DNA from: CAYLRY01 sp964386535
GTDB lineage: Bacteria; Chloroflexota; Dehalococcoidia; Dehalococcoidales; UBA3254
Direction: 5' to 3'
Assembly: GCA_964386535.1 (NCBI GenBank)
Contig: CAYLRY010000007.1
Location: 28,946-92,945, forward strand
Length of the DNA: 64,000 nucleotides
Position 1 is the first letter of the stretch. Every line of letters starts with the position of its first letter. Under the pieces are notes generated by a model that was given only the letters and a program-made list of their open reading frames with translations, had not been told where the DNA came from and ran no database searches. The translations under genes were made by a program, and so were the position numbers. This document shows, piece after piece, positions 51,873-60,676 of this stretch.

Positions 51873-52103
51873 TTGAAGGCAGATGAAACGCTGGATTGCG
51901 TAGGATTGTATTGTCCCATGCCTATTGTTAAGACGTCACAGAAAATGAAACAAATGAAAGAAGGTCAGGTTCTGGAAGTAATAGCTGATGATAAGGGCAT
52001 CAAGCAGGATATGCCGGCCTGGTGCCAGACTACGGGAAATGAATGCCTGGGGATAGAGGAAAAAGGCGGAGAAATAAGGGTCTATGTAAAAAAGACCCGG
52101 TAA
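51873..52103 (+). CDS. tusA: TusA-family sulfurtransferase
   Basis: TusA-type proteins carry persulfide sulfur on the cysteine of the CPxP motif; here it is Cys14 in GLYCPMPIVK. The 76-aa protein ends GEIRVYVKKTR and is a single-domain member. It starts with TTG at 51873 after AGGATGAG. The closest functional context is DsrE, IscU and mobA/moeA, suggesting sulfur delivery for molybdenum cofactor or thiolated tRNA; which one is not decided here. Confidence 0.88.
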   Translation: MKADETLDCVGLYCPMPIVKTSQKMKQMKEGQVLEVIADDKGIKQDMPAWCQTTGNECLGIEEKGGEIRVYVKKTR

Positions 52104-52223
52104 ACAGTCTCAAAATTATATTTTTTTATCCAGAACGAAAATACATAATGTAGATTCTTGACCACTATGGTAAAATAGATAGTGTAAAGCACATAAAAAT
52201 TCGGAGGGAGCAGACAGACAACT

Positions 52224-52850
52224 TTGAACTTCAGTTGCATTATTCTTGCCGGTGGCAGGAGCACACGTTTAGGTCGGAATAAGGTTGTCGAGAAGATAGG
52301 TAGCCAGAGTTTAATAGAGAGAGTCATTTCGAGCCTGTCTATTTTTCAAAGTGAAATTATCATAGTTGAAGCAAAGAATTCTAATCTGCCCAGGCTGACG
52401 GATTACTCCAGACTGAAAGTAGTCCAGGATATCCATCCAAATAGAGGATCACTAGGGGGTATTTTTAGCGGATTAGCTGCTTCTCAATCGTTTCATAATC
52501 TGGTTGTGGCCTGTGATATGCCATTTTTAAATGTGAAGTTGCTACGCTATATGATGGATGTAGCTGAAGGTTATGATTTAATTGTCCCCAGGATGACTCC
52601 TGAAATATTTGAACCGTTACATGCGATATATTCTCTCAATTGTATAGCCCCTCTGGAGATGTTGATTCGAGAAAATAGATTTAAAATATTAGAGCTTTTC
52701 CCCCTGGTTAAAGTAAGATATTTGGATATTGAAGAGATAGACCGGTTTGATCCGCAGCATCTTAGCTTTTTTAATATTAATACAGAAGCTGATTTACAAA
52801 CCGGAAGAGATCTGGCTAGAAAAGAGGGTTTAAAACGTGATAAGTGTTGA
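52224..52850 (+). CDS. mobA: Molybdenum cofactor guanylyltransferase MobA
   Basis: MobA attaches GMP to molybdopterin. The 208-aa protein begins FSCIILAGGRSTRLGRNKVVEKIG, the GTP-binding signature (LAGGxSxRxGxxK), and has VACDMPFLNVKLL, where the aspartate binds magnesium. The TTG start at 52224 is set by where the beta strand should begin; GGAGG is about 18 bases upstream. It overlaps moeA by 14 bases. Confidence 0.9.
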   Translation: MNFSCIILAGGRSTRLGRNKVVEKIGSQSLIERVISSLSIFQSEIIIVEAKNSNLPRLTDYSRLKVVQDIHPNRGSLGGIFSGLAASQSFHNLVVACDMPFLNVKLLRYMMDVAEGYDLIVPRMTPEIFEPLHAIYSLNCIAPLEMLIRENRFKILELFPLVKVRYLDIEEIDRFDPQHLSFFNINTEADLQTGRDLARKEGLKRDKC

Positions 52851-54108
52851 AGAAGCACTAGATAAAGTCCTTAGCAATATCAATGTGCTGGACATTGAAG
52901 AGCGCCCGCTTATGGAATGCCTGGGACAGGTACTGGCAGAAGATGTGAGGTCCGATATCAATGTCCCACCTCTGGACAATTCTGGTATGGATGGCTATGC
53001 AGTACGGGCTGCAGATATTAAGGGCGCCAGCCAACAGACCCCCTGTTTTTTACAGGTTATAGATGTGGTAATGGCCGGCGGTATCAGTAAAAAAACGGTA
53101 GAGAAAGGTACGGCAATCAGGATAATGACCGGCGCTCCCATTCCTGAGGGCGCTGATACAGTAGTAGCTTTTGAAGATACCGATGAGGCTGAACGAAAAA
53201 GCAAATCCGAAATTAAGCCTTCACAAATCGGCATTATGGTGGAAGAAAAACCAGGCGCTAATATCCGCAAGGCAGGAGAAAGCGTCAGTAAGGGTTCGCT
53301 GGTTTTATCCAGGGGTACTACCATCCGGCCTTCCGAAATTGGTGTTATTGCTTCCATTGGGTTTGCCAGAATAAAGGTTATTCGCCGGCCTGTAGTAGCA
53401 ATCCTGGCTACCGGTGATGAGATTACCAGTTTGGGCGAACCGCTTAAGGAAGGCAAGATTTATAACAGCAACAGCTACAGTGTGGCTGCGCAGGTTACCC
53501 GGGATGGCGGCATTCCCAAACTCCTGGGGATTGCCCTGGATAATGAAGAATCTGTAATTGATAAGATTAATCAGGGACTGGATGCTGATCTTTTAATAAC
53601 CATCGGTGGAGTCTCCATGGGGGACTATGATGTGGTTAAAAATGTTCTGGCCAGTCAGGGGGAAATGGTATTCTGGCAGGTGCGTTCTAAACCCGGTAAA
53701 CCGCTGGCCTTTGGCTTTATACGCAGAAATGAGAATGGTTCCAAAGTAAAAGCCCTGCCTCATCTGGGACTGGCTGGAAACTCAGTGAGCAGTATGGTGA
53801 ATTATGAATTATTCGTCAGGCCGGCTATTCTCAAAATGATGGGGAAAAAGAAGTTCTCAAAGCCGACTATCGAGGCCGTCATGGAAGATAATATAAAAAA
53901 CAACGATGGACGGCGTGTCTTTGCCAGAGTGATCGTAGAGATAAAAGACGGCCAATATCACGCCAGGTTAACTGGCAACCAGGGCTCGGGCGTTTTAACT
54001 TCCATGACCATGGCGAACGGATTTGCCATTGTACCGGAAAATAAAGAGCAAGTTAAAAAAGGCGATAAGTTGCAGGTGATGATGATAGACTGGTATCAGG
54101 ATATCTAA
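52837..54108 (+). CDS. moeA: Molybdopterin molybdenumtransferase MoeA
   Basis: MoeA inserts molybdate into adenylylated molybdopterin. The 423-aa protein shows the family segments PPLDNSGMDGYAV, IMTGAPIPEGADTVV, LATGDEITSLGEPL, NSNSYSVAAQV and TIGGVSMGDYD. It starts with GTG at 52837 inside mobA, so the two are co-translated. Together with yqeB and the MOSC protein it shows that the cell makes molybdenum enzymes; none is encoded in the window. Confidence 0.95.
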   Translation: MISVEEALDKVLSNINVLDIEERPLMECLGQVLAEDVRSDINVPPLDNSGMDGYAVRAADIKGASQQTPCFLQVIDVVMAGGISKKTVEKGTAIRIMTGAPIPEGADTVVAFEDTDEAERKSKSEIKPSQIGIMVEEKPGANIRKAGESVSKGSLVLSRGTTIRPSEIGVIASIGFARIKVIRRPVVAILATGDEITSLGEPLKEGKIYNSNSYSVAAQVTRDGGIPKLLGIALDNEESVIDKINQGLDADLLITIGGVSMGDYDVVKNVLASQGEMVFWQVRSKPGKPLAFGFIRRNENGSKVKALPHLGLAGNSVSSMVNYELFVRPAILKMMGKKKFSKPTIEAVMEDNIKNNDGRRVFARVIVEIKDGQYHARLTGNQGSGVLTSMTMANGFAIVPENKEQVKKGDKLQVMMIDWYQDI

Positions 54109-54234
54109 AAGTGCCAGGTTACAGCTTGCAGCAGCCAGCCTTCTGATTAAGTCTGAAACAGTGAACAGGGTTAAATAGCCAGGGACATAATGCTTTAAGT
54201 TATATAATATGTATTGCTTTTTCAGGAGTAGAGA

Positions 54235-54969
54235 TTGATAGTCGAAGCTTCAGAGTTCGTTTTCAAAGCTTCGCCCGAGATTGCCCGGGCCAGGAGGGTA
54301 TTAATCAAGCCATCTGCCGCTTATCCTTCTCCGTATCCCGTAACTACCAGTCCAGAGATGATTGCCAGGATCATTGAAGGTATCCGTGAGGTCAGCGACG
54401 CCGATATCCTGATTCTGGAAGGAACCCCGGGAGGAGGTCCTGTCTATCCTATTTACCAGGCTCTAGGTTACAATTTCCCACGCGTTTTGATGCTGGATGT
54501 TAAAGATTGCATATGGGTTGAAGTAGACAATCCATTACCGAAGCCTTTTGCCGTACCTACCTTCTGGATACCCAACGTAATTTTATCCAGTGATTACCTG
54601 ATTACCGTTGCTACTTTAAGGACCATTAACGACCGTCCTGAGTTCAGCGTAATGAATTTGCTTTCAGCTTTACCCAGTACCAAATATGGCAGCAAGTCTG
54701 CCGGCGGCTGGGAAAGTCTTTATGGACTTGGAATAGATAAAGTGATTGCAGATCTGTATTACACATTGCCTTTCGATGTCGGTATTATTGAAGCGCGGCA
54801 AAAATTTACCGGTAAAAACCAGCAACTCGCTCAGGGAACTGTAGAAGAATTTGGGAAAGTATTTATTGGGGAGCCTTTTGAAATAGATAACGAAGCTGCC
54901 CAGATGCTGGGTCTTAAATCTGAATATATAGATTTAATAAAAGTAGCCAGGGTCGGTTTTGAAGCTTAG
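54235..54969 (+). CDS. DUF362 domain protein
   Basis: The 244-aa protein matches the DUF362 layout (RRVLIKPSAAYPSPYPVTTSPEMIARII, ADILILEGTPGG, LMLDVKD, NVILSSDYLITVATLRT). DUF362 proteins occur in anaerobes, often joined to ferredoxin domains, but this one has no Fe-S motif. The start is TTG at 54235 with AGGAG 6 bases upstream. It stands alone after moeA and convergent to acylphosphatase; the genes overlap by 4 bases at their ends. Function unknown. Confidence 0.75.
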   Translation: MIVEASEFVFKASPEIARARRVLIKPSAAYPSPYPVTTSPEMIARIIEGIREVSDADILILEGTPGGGPVYPIYQALGYNFPRVLMLDVKDCIWVEVDNPLPKPFAVPTFWIPNVILSSDYLITVATLRTINDRPEFSVMNLLSALPSTKYGSKSAGGWESLYGLGIDKVIADLYYTLPFDVGIIEARQKFTGKNQQLAQGTVEEFGKVFIGEPFEIDNEAAQMLGLKSEYIDLIKVARVGFEA

Positions 54970-55250
54970 TACCTGATTGTAAATCCGGTATAATCACCGG
55001 AGTATTCCCCCCAGATGGTAGAAATATTTTCAACCCTGGCAGAAGGGGGACCGGTTTTCAGTTTTTCCACCAATTTTTCCAATATTTCTTTTTCGCCTTC
55101 AGCTATTACTTCTACTTCACGTCCACCGGGCAAATTTAAAACATAGCCAGTAAGACCCAACTGGGAAGCTCGCTCTCTAACAAATCCTCTGTAATAAACC
55201 CCCTGAACGCGACCAGATACTACCGCATGAATAGATGCTTTTTGTGTCAT
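54966..55250 (-). CDS. acyP: Acylphosphatase
   Basis: The enzyme hydrolyses carboxyl-phosphate bonds such as acetyl phosphate. The 94-aa protein has the active-site loop SGRVQGVYYRGFVRERA, with the catalytic arginine, and the asparagine segment GYVLNLPGGREVEV. ATG 55250 is preferred; a TTG at 55268 would add 6 residues. Its 3' end overlaps the convergent DUF362 gene by 4 bases, and a terminator of the next minus-strand gene lies just upstream. Confidence 0.93.
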   Translation of the reverse strand: MTQKASIHAVVSGRVQGVYYRGFVRERASQLGLTGYVLNLPGGREVEVIAEGEKEILEKLVEKLKTGPPSARVENISTIWGEYSGDYTGFTIRY

Positions 55251-55267
55251 TATTAAAATTATGCTCA

Positions 55268-55298
55268 ATAAAAGCGGGCAGATATTCGGTCTGCCCGC
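55268..55298 (-). terminator. Intrinsic terminator of the 50-codon gene
   Basis: On the minus strand GCGGGCAGA (55298-55290) pairs perfectly with TCTGCCCGC (55282-55274), followed by TTTTAT (55273-55268). It lies between the small gene at 55308 and acyP. Confidence 0.85.
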
Positions 55299-55307
55299 CT
55301 GTTAGTT

Positions 55308-55460
55308 TTATTCTTCCTCTTCTGTTTCTCTGGGTTTTTTGCCCTTGCGGATTACTTCAACTTCCGGCCTGGATGCTTCCATAGGGGTAATCAACGGTTG
55401 TTTTTTAGCTTCTTTCTTGGGTTTCTTCTTCTCCTTACGGGCAAAATCTCTGCTTCCCAT
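55308..55460 (-). CDS. Small lysine-rich protein (50 aa)
   Basis: The ATG at 55460 is preceded by GGAGG at 6 bases, and the frame ends TAA just before a clear terminator, so this is a well-defined single gene. The peptide begins MGSRDFARKEKKKPKK, is very rich in Lys and ends with a run of Glu (RETEEEE), so it is probably disordered and may bind nucleic acid. No family recognised. It may be a conserved small protein of the lineage. Confidence 0.75.
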   Translation of the reverse strand: MGSRDFARKEKKKPKKEAKKQPLITPMEASRPEVEVIRKGKKPRETEEEE

Positions 55461-55877
55461 ATAACACCTCCATTTTGTTCCAGTATTTTTCCCAGTATTG
55501 TTTTAAATAGCACTAAGAGATGTCTTTGTTCAAATTAAGTGTAGCAAAAACAGGATGGTTGTGTAAAGATGTATCCCATAAATGGACAATCCACAGGTGT
55601 GCTCCTGTGGATTGTCCTGGAGGTAGAAGATGAAAAGGTTTTTATTAACGAATCCTATACGAGGTTCGCTAACGTATATATTATACCATGAATGTCAATA
55701 TCCTTAAAATGGGCTTTTTTCCCATCTCTGGGCTGTTACCTATGATTTCTGTAAAGGGTAGAGACCATCAGATTTCGGGGTATTTTCGTTTATCTTTCTC
55801 AGCCGGATGTTGCCTGAGCTTACATCATCGGTCAACCAGGGGCCACGGCGGTGATGGTAATGCTTTATTGTACCTGG
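55461..55877. other. Intergenic region with a long perfect hairpin
   Basis: These 417 bases hold the 14-base inverted repeat at 55584-55617 (listed separately) and, after it, GGAGG with a 25-codon frame (55630-55707) that is not convincing. The promoter of the minus-strand 50-codon gene should lie at the left end. Nothing else is recognised. Confidence 0.6.
55584..55617. repeat. Perfect 14-base inverted repeat
   Basis: GGACAATCCACAGG (55584-55597) and CCTGTGGATTGTCC (55604-55617) are fully complementary around TGTGCT. There is no T-tract on either side. It may be a transcript end, an operator or a small mobile palindromic element; copies elsewhere in the genome would tell. Confidence 0.7.
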
Positions 55878-58175
55878 TTAGAGAGTCAGGCCTGCAAACA
55901 ACCTGGAAATACGCCTTTTTAACATGGTTAAAGATATTCTCAACCAGGCATGCCGCAATTCCTGTTTACTTTTCAAATCATTAAGCGTACTGCCGCCATA
56001 ACGATATTCCGCATATAACCGGGTAATATTGTTTATAGCTTTTTTCTCTTCCGGTATAAAGCCGGCTAAATTATCCGCAAACTCCTGAGGTGTTTGCCCG
56101 GTTGAACCGGCCAGCTTCATCAAGGAAGCCGCAAAATATAATTTGGCGTATGTCTCCGCGGTATAATCGGCTCTATGAAATTTGCGATACCAGGCACGCA
56201 TTATGAATTCCAAACTCAGAGCCAGTAACAGCAGGACGACTATGATGGTGAGGACAGGGCTGAACCAGTTATTTTCCGTAAAGACCGCAGACGTATTATT
56301 GTCACCGCCATCCAGGGGTATATAACCTTCTTCATAATAATAAAGTTCAGGATAGGTTGTACCGCTTCCGCTTGAGGTAAAATCGCTTTCCGGGGCGATC
56401 AGCTCCGCAGTGCCTCCCGGGGTGACCTCAAATTCCACCCAGCCATATCCTGGGAAGTAGACTTCAGGCCATGCATGGTAATCTCGGGCTTCAATATAGA
56501 AAGTGGAATTTTTCTGATCCCAGGTATGGGGAACGTAACCTGTACAAAACCTGGCAGGCACACCTGCTGATCGAAGCAAAACAACGGCGGCTGTGGCAAA
56601 ATTAGTGCAATTACCGGTTTGCTGCATGGTCAGGAAATCATCCACGGCATCAGACCCCGGCGGCGGAGATGTGCCTTTTTCATCATATTTCAACTGAGAT
56701 AAATAATTGCGTACTGCTAAGACTTTATCATAGGGTGTCTGGGCCCGGCGTGTAATGTTCTGGCTCAAGCGCTGCACCAGACGCGGCAGTTCAGCCGGGA
56801 TTTGCAGATAACGGCTGGTTATCCATGCCGGGTATTGATCACCGGCAGCGGTGAGTTGTGCCGGCGAAAATTTGACCTCACTGATGGTAATGGAATAGCC
56901 CTCTTCAGGTTTATAGATACGGGGAGTACTAAAAAAAATAGTCTCATCCTCTGCCTGCGATGAAACGCCTTCTGTCCCTGCAAATGAGTGTCTTAACAGC
57001 GCATTATCAGCAGCCAAGAATTGTCCGGCAGTCAATACAACGTCTGACTTCAGCTTGTTGATGACGGTATAGGATAAAGTGTTGCCAGGGGCTGCTGTGG
57101 CCTTAGCCCTGTCGGGGAAACCGCTTTCGACTACATTTTCTTGGGCGGGGCTGGTAGACCAGCCTGTAGCGCTATAAATATCATACCTGCGCACACGCCA
57201 GTAAGTGGGAGCCCTGGGGGAGACGACCGTGAATTGAATATCGCGGCTCAGGTTAGGCGGGGAAGAAAAATACAGTTTGCTCTGGTCTACTGTTTTAATG
57301 ATTGCCCCTTTAGCTTTCACAGGCGCAAATAGGTTAAGCCGGGCACTGTTCAGGGTCTTACCCACCTGAATTCTGGCATCAGTTATACTCTGAATCTGGT
57401 TAGCCCTGATCTCAGGGGCAGTCCAGGTAACGCCTATCAGTAATGCGCTCAGACATACCACTGAAACTATGAACCAGATTACGCCCTGGAAAGGATACCG
57501 TATGTGGTTCTGTCGGAAGCTGGAATAATACTTGAGAAAACCGGTAAAACTGAGAAGCAGAATAGCCGCGAAAAGATAGAAGAAAAAGTACCAGTAATAA
57601 TTCTGGCTGAGAAAGTCCAGGTTTACCAACAATACAATCAGGCCTAAAAAGACAGCCGGCCAGACGCTGTGATTTCTAATGAAACGCCATATCAATATAT
57701 AGCCTAGCAGCCAGGTGATAACTATCAGAAAAAGGGCAAAATAGATGGTTCCTGTGTCAGGCGTGCTGCGTATAAGGGTTTCCCATATAGAAAACAGCGT
57801 ATTAAACAGGCGGTTGAATATACTGCCTTCAGCCTGTGAAGGCAGTATACTGGTGATTTGCCAGACAGTAACCATTAAGCCTGCGGTGAAACCTACCAGA
57901 ATTAGATCTACTTTGCGCAACCGGCTTTTTGATACCATAAAGGCCAGGGCCATTGAGAGCACCAGTACCGTTAAAAGTGAGGGTTGAGGTGAAATCCACC
58001 GGGCCTGCTGGATGCTGTTTATGGCGATTCCCAGGGTAAATAACAACAGAAGTGCGCCTACCCATTCCGGCCAGCCTTTCAATAAATAGTTTAAAATAAA
58101 GCGTACCGGTCCGGCAGCCCTGGAATGCTTTACGCGGTTCATATTTTTTTCTATTGTTTTATTGTTAAGATTCAA
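55878..58175 (-). CDS. Transglutaminase-like membrane protein (TgpA type)
   Basis: The 765-aa protein has six or so N-terminal transmembrane helices (to residue ~240), an extracytoplasmic part with a transglutaminase-like domain (catalytic Cys in QTGNCTNFATAAVVLLR, His in ARDYHAWPEVYF, Asp position following), another helix near residue 645 and a cytoplasmic tail of DUF4129 type. It starts with TTG at 58175 after GGGAGGGG. It is the last gene of a moxR-DUF58-transglutaminase operon, an arrangement known in many bacteria. The substrate is unknown; a cell-surface or protein-processing role is likely. Confidence 0.9.
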   Translation of the reverse strand: MNLNNKTIEKNMNRVKHSRAAGPVRFILNYLLKGWPEWVGALLLLFTLGIAINSIQQARWISPQPSLLTVLVLSMALAFMVSKSRLRKVDLILVGFTAGLMVTVWQITSILPSQAEGSIFNRLFNTLFSIWETLIRSTPDTGTIYFALFLIVITWLLGYILIWRFIRNHSVWPAVFLGLIVLLVNLDFLSQNYYWYFFFYLFAAILLLSFTGFLKYYSSFRQNHIRYPFQGVIWFIVSVVCLSALLIGVTWTAPEIRANQIQSITDARIQVGKTLNSARLNLFAPVKAKGAIIKTVDQSKLYFSSPPNLSRDIQFTVVSPRAPTYWRVRRYDIYSATGWSTSPAQENVVESGFPDRAKATAAPGNTLSYTVINKLKSDVVLTAGQFLAADNALLRHSFAGTEGVSSQAEDETIFFSTPRIYKPEEGYSITISEVKFSPAQLTAAGDQYPAWITSRYLQIPAELPRLVQRLSQNITRRAQTPYDKVLAVRNYLSQLKYDEKGTSPPPGSDAVDDFLTMQQTGNCTNFATAAVVLLRSAGVPARFCTGYVPHTWDQKNSTFYIEARDYHAWPEVYFPGYGWVEFEVTPGGTAELIAPESDFTSSGSGTTYPELYYYEEGYIPLDGGDNNTSAVFTENNWFSPVLTIIVVLLLLALSLEFIMRAWYRKFHRADYTAETYAKLYFAASLMKLAGSTGQTPQEFADNLAGFIPEEKKAINNITRLYAEYRYGGSTLNDLKSKQELRHAWLRISLTMLKRRISRLFAGLTL

Positions 58176-58194
58176 ACCTCAAACCCCTCCCTCT

Positions 58195-59415
58195 CTATGC
58201 CCCACGCACAGCCAGGTTACGGCTGTCCAGCACAGTAGCCAGGTTATCACCTTTCCGTACCACATAAGTCTGGATATCATTCAGAACCAACGACCGGGGA
58301 ACCATGGACCGCATTCCGTGATTTTCGAAACTGCCAGGATCCAGTAATACAGCTACCGCTACTCCCTGCTGCGTTTTCACCTGAGTGAAGGGCGCCATCA
58401 ATTTTTCGCTCCAGGAAGGAGTAATAATGATAAGCATGGGATGCATGCCTAGGCGAGAGGATTCGGAGGCCAGGAGTTGATCAATAGAGATAGTACCCAG
58501 AGCTCTCATAGTAGCCAGGGCGGAGGTAATGGATTCCAGATGCATGCTGCCGGTATCCAGGGGGAAAATATAAGACTGTTCAGCCCCAGCCATAAAGCCT
58601 ACAGGCCATCCATCTTCAATAAATTTTTTAATCAGTGAAGCAGCAATGGTAATGCCGTATTCCTCGGTAGAGTGCAGACCGCTGCCTGCCTGGACGGACT
58701 GAGACATGTCCAAAGCTATCCAGATAGTCCTGGCCCGGCTACGGGAACGGTCCGGATCGAAAACCTTAACCATGAGCCTGGATGAATGAGCTGTGGTCTG
58801 CCAGTGAATACGCCTGAGACTATCGCCGCTAACATATTCCCTGATACTGGCTACATTTGGGCTGATCTGGGATTCCAGCCAGCGGCCGGAGCCGTAGCCC
58901 AGGTTTATGTGGGTTAAAGGATCAAAAAACGGCAAGTCCACTGTATCCGGATAAACCAGGATTTCTTGCGATTCTCCAATACTCCTGGATTGAGGGAATA
59001 AACCCAGGGGATCACTGCTGGAAAGGGTGTAAGGGCCCATTTTGTACCGGCCGCGCCGGGTGCATAGCACTGTGGACTGCAAGTTAGTGACACCCCTGGA
59101 AGAGAGATTTACAGCAGAAATGCGGTTATGACCGGGGAGATCAGTCTTTTCCTGGACTTTCAGCAGCAGCTTGGGTAGTCTGTTGAGGTTAGTGAGTTTC
59201 AGACCGGTCTCCAGAATATCGCCGACATGGCTTTTGGGCGGCAGGGATTTAATCTCGTATAGGATGCCCCGGATATTGGAATAAGACCACCAGTAGCTGA
59301 TTACGGGCACCAGGATGGACAGGATAAAAAGCCGCCAGACCAGGCTGAAACCAGTAGCTGAAGCAATAATTCCAATTACCAGGGGCAGAATGAAATATAT
59401 ATAGCTCTTTTTCAT
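58195..59415 (-). CDS. DUF58 / von Willebrand-like domain protein
   Basis: The 406-aa protein has two N-terminal transmembrane helices (residues ~5-45) and a C-terminal DUF58 domain with the diagnostic REYVSGDSLRRIHWQTTAHS and the metal-site-like ALDMSQSV. It lies between moxR and the transglutaminase gene, 44 bases after moxR. Such proteins are thought to be partners of MoxR chaperone ATPases; no enzymatic role is established. Confidence 0.9.
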   Translation of the reverse strand: MKKSYIYFILPLVIGIIASATGFSLVWRLFILSILVPVISYWWSYSNIRGILYEIKSLPPKSHVGDILETGLKLTNLNRLPKLLLKVQEKTDLPGHNRISAVNLSSRGVTNLQSTVLCTRRGRYKMGPYTLSSSDPLGLFPQSRSIGESQEILVYPDTVDLPFFDPLTHINLGYGSGRWLESQISPNVASIREYVSGDSLRRIHWQTTAHSSRLMVKVFDPDRSRSRARTIWIALDMSQSVQAGSGLHSTEEYGITIAASLIKKFIEDGWPVGFMAGAEQSYIFPLDTGSMHLESITSALATMRALGTISIDQLLASESSRLGMHPMLIIITPSWSEKLMAPFTQVKTQQGVAVAVLLDPGSFENHGMRSMVPRSLVLNDIQTYVVRKGDNLATVLDSRNLAVRGA

Positions 59416-59459
59416 TAGTTTATTCGAATTTCGAGTTCAAGTTTCGGAATTCTCCGTCC

Positions 59460-60416
59460 TCACGGCACTACGCCCGGCACCGGCACCTTCTCCAGTATTT
59501 CCGCGATATTTGCCCGGCCGCTTCTGTCACGGGAACCGTTGAAGGAGTGCAGTACCAGCCTGTGGGCCAGAACGGGTTCAGCCAGAGCTTTGATATCATC
59601 AGGCAAGACATATTCCCTTTCATACATCAAGGCGCGGGCCTGAGCGGTGCGGAACAGAGCCAGAGAACCCCGGGGTGATGAGCCCAGATATATGGAAGGG
59701 CTGTGGCGGGTAGCTTCAACCAGAGCGGCGATATACTCTTTGATCAGATTATCAACAAAGATCTTTCTGACTGTTTCCTGCAACATAATCAGACCAGCAT
59801 GATCAGCCACAGCTTCCAGAGTCTCTATGGGATGTGCATATTGCTGTTTCTCCATGATGGCCACTTCTTCGGCAGGAGATGGGTAGCCCAGGCTGATACG
59901 CATGAGGAATCTATCCATCTGTGTTTCCGGTAGTGGGAAGGTGCCTTCATATTCCACGGGATTTTGAGTGGCCAGCACGTGAAAGGGAACCGGCATTTTA
60001 TAGGTGATTCCATCAACACTGATTTGCCTCTCTTCCATGCATTCCAAGAGTGCCGACTGAACCCTGGGGGTAGCCCGGTTGATTTCATCCGCCAGTACCA
60101 GATTGGCCATGATGGGGCCGGGACGGAACTCGAAATCAGAGGTCTTCTGATTATATACAGAGACTCCGGTAATATCACCGGGGAGCATATCCGGGGTAAA
60201 CTGAATTCTCTTGAAGCTGCAATTGACTGATCTGGCCAGGCTGCGGGCCAGCATAGTTTTGCCAACACCCGGGGCATCTTCTATGAGCAGATGCCCGCTG
60301 CTGATTAACCCGATAACCGCCAGTTCCACAGCTTTCGGTTTGCCAATAATAACCTTTTCGATATTACTAACAATCTGACGCGCTATTTGTCTGGCTTTAA
60401 CTACCGCCTCATCCAT
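59460..60416 (-). CDS. MoxR-family AAA+ ATPase
   Basis: The 318-aa protein is an AAA+ ATPase of the MoxR family. Walker A reads EDAPGVGKTMLA, Walker B LADEINRATPRVQSALLECMEE, sensor 1 ATQNPVEYEGTFPLPE, and the C-terminal lid GSSPRGSLALFRTAQA. MoxR proteins act as chaperones for protein complexes, often with VWA/DUF58 partners, as encoded next. It is the first gene of the operon. Confidence 0.95.
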   Translation of the reverse strand: MDEAVVKARQIARQIVSNIEKVIIGKPKAVELAVIGLISSGHLLIEDAPGVGKTMLARSLARSVNCSFKRIQFTPDMLPGDITGVSVYNQKTSDFEFRPGPIMANLVLADEINRATPRVQSALLECMEERQISVDGITYKMPVPFHVLATQNPVEYEGTFPLPETQMDRFLMRISLGYPSPAEEVAIMEKQQYAHPIETLEAVADHAGLIMLQETVRKIFVDNLIKEYIAALVEATRHSPSIYLGSSPRGSLALFRTAQARALMYEREYVLPDDIKALAEPVLAHRLVLHSFNGSRDRSGRANIAEILEKVPVPGVVP

Positions 60417-60512
60417 CGGCCACCTCTGTTTGATAGGGGGAAATTGTCAGGAGGACTATGCGAACTGCATATCGAACTATCTTATATACATTGTACCAGA
60501 AATTTACACCTT

Positions 60513-60526
60513 ACAACAAATGTTGT
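60513..60526. promoter_or_regulatory. Palindrome upstream of moxR
   Basis: ACAACA-AA-TGTTGT is a perfect 6-base palindrome about 100 bases ahead of moxR. On the minus strand it lies next to a TTGTTG-18 bases-TACAAT candidate promoter (about 60523-60494), so it could be an operator. The rest of 60417-60676 shows nothing else. Confidence 0.35.
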
Positions 60527-60676
60527 CTAAAAAATTTCCGAAAAAATACCCCTTTCCGAGGCTGCATCCCTAAGAATAAAAATTCTTCAGACAGGAAGAT
60601 GGTATGACATTTTAAAAAGGCATGGCAGGCCGCGCCGTAAGAGGCACCGAAAGCTGCGTTGAATCCGGATATGGCA

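Noticed and set aside
55630..55707. 25-codon frame after GGAGG downstream of the long hairpin
   Set aside because: Too short, without terminator or recognisable features; the GGAGG may be chance.
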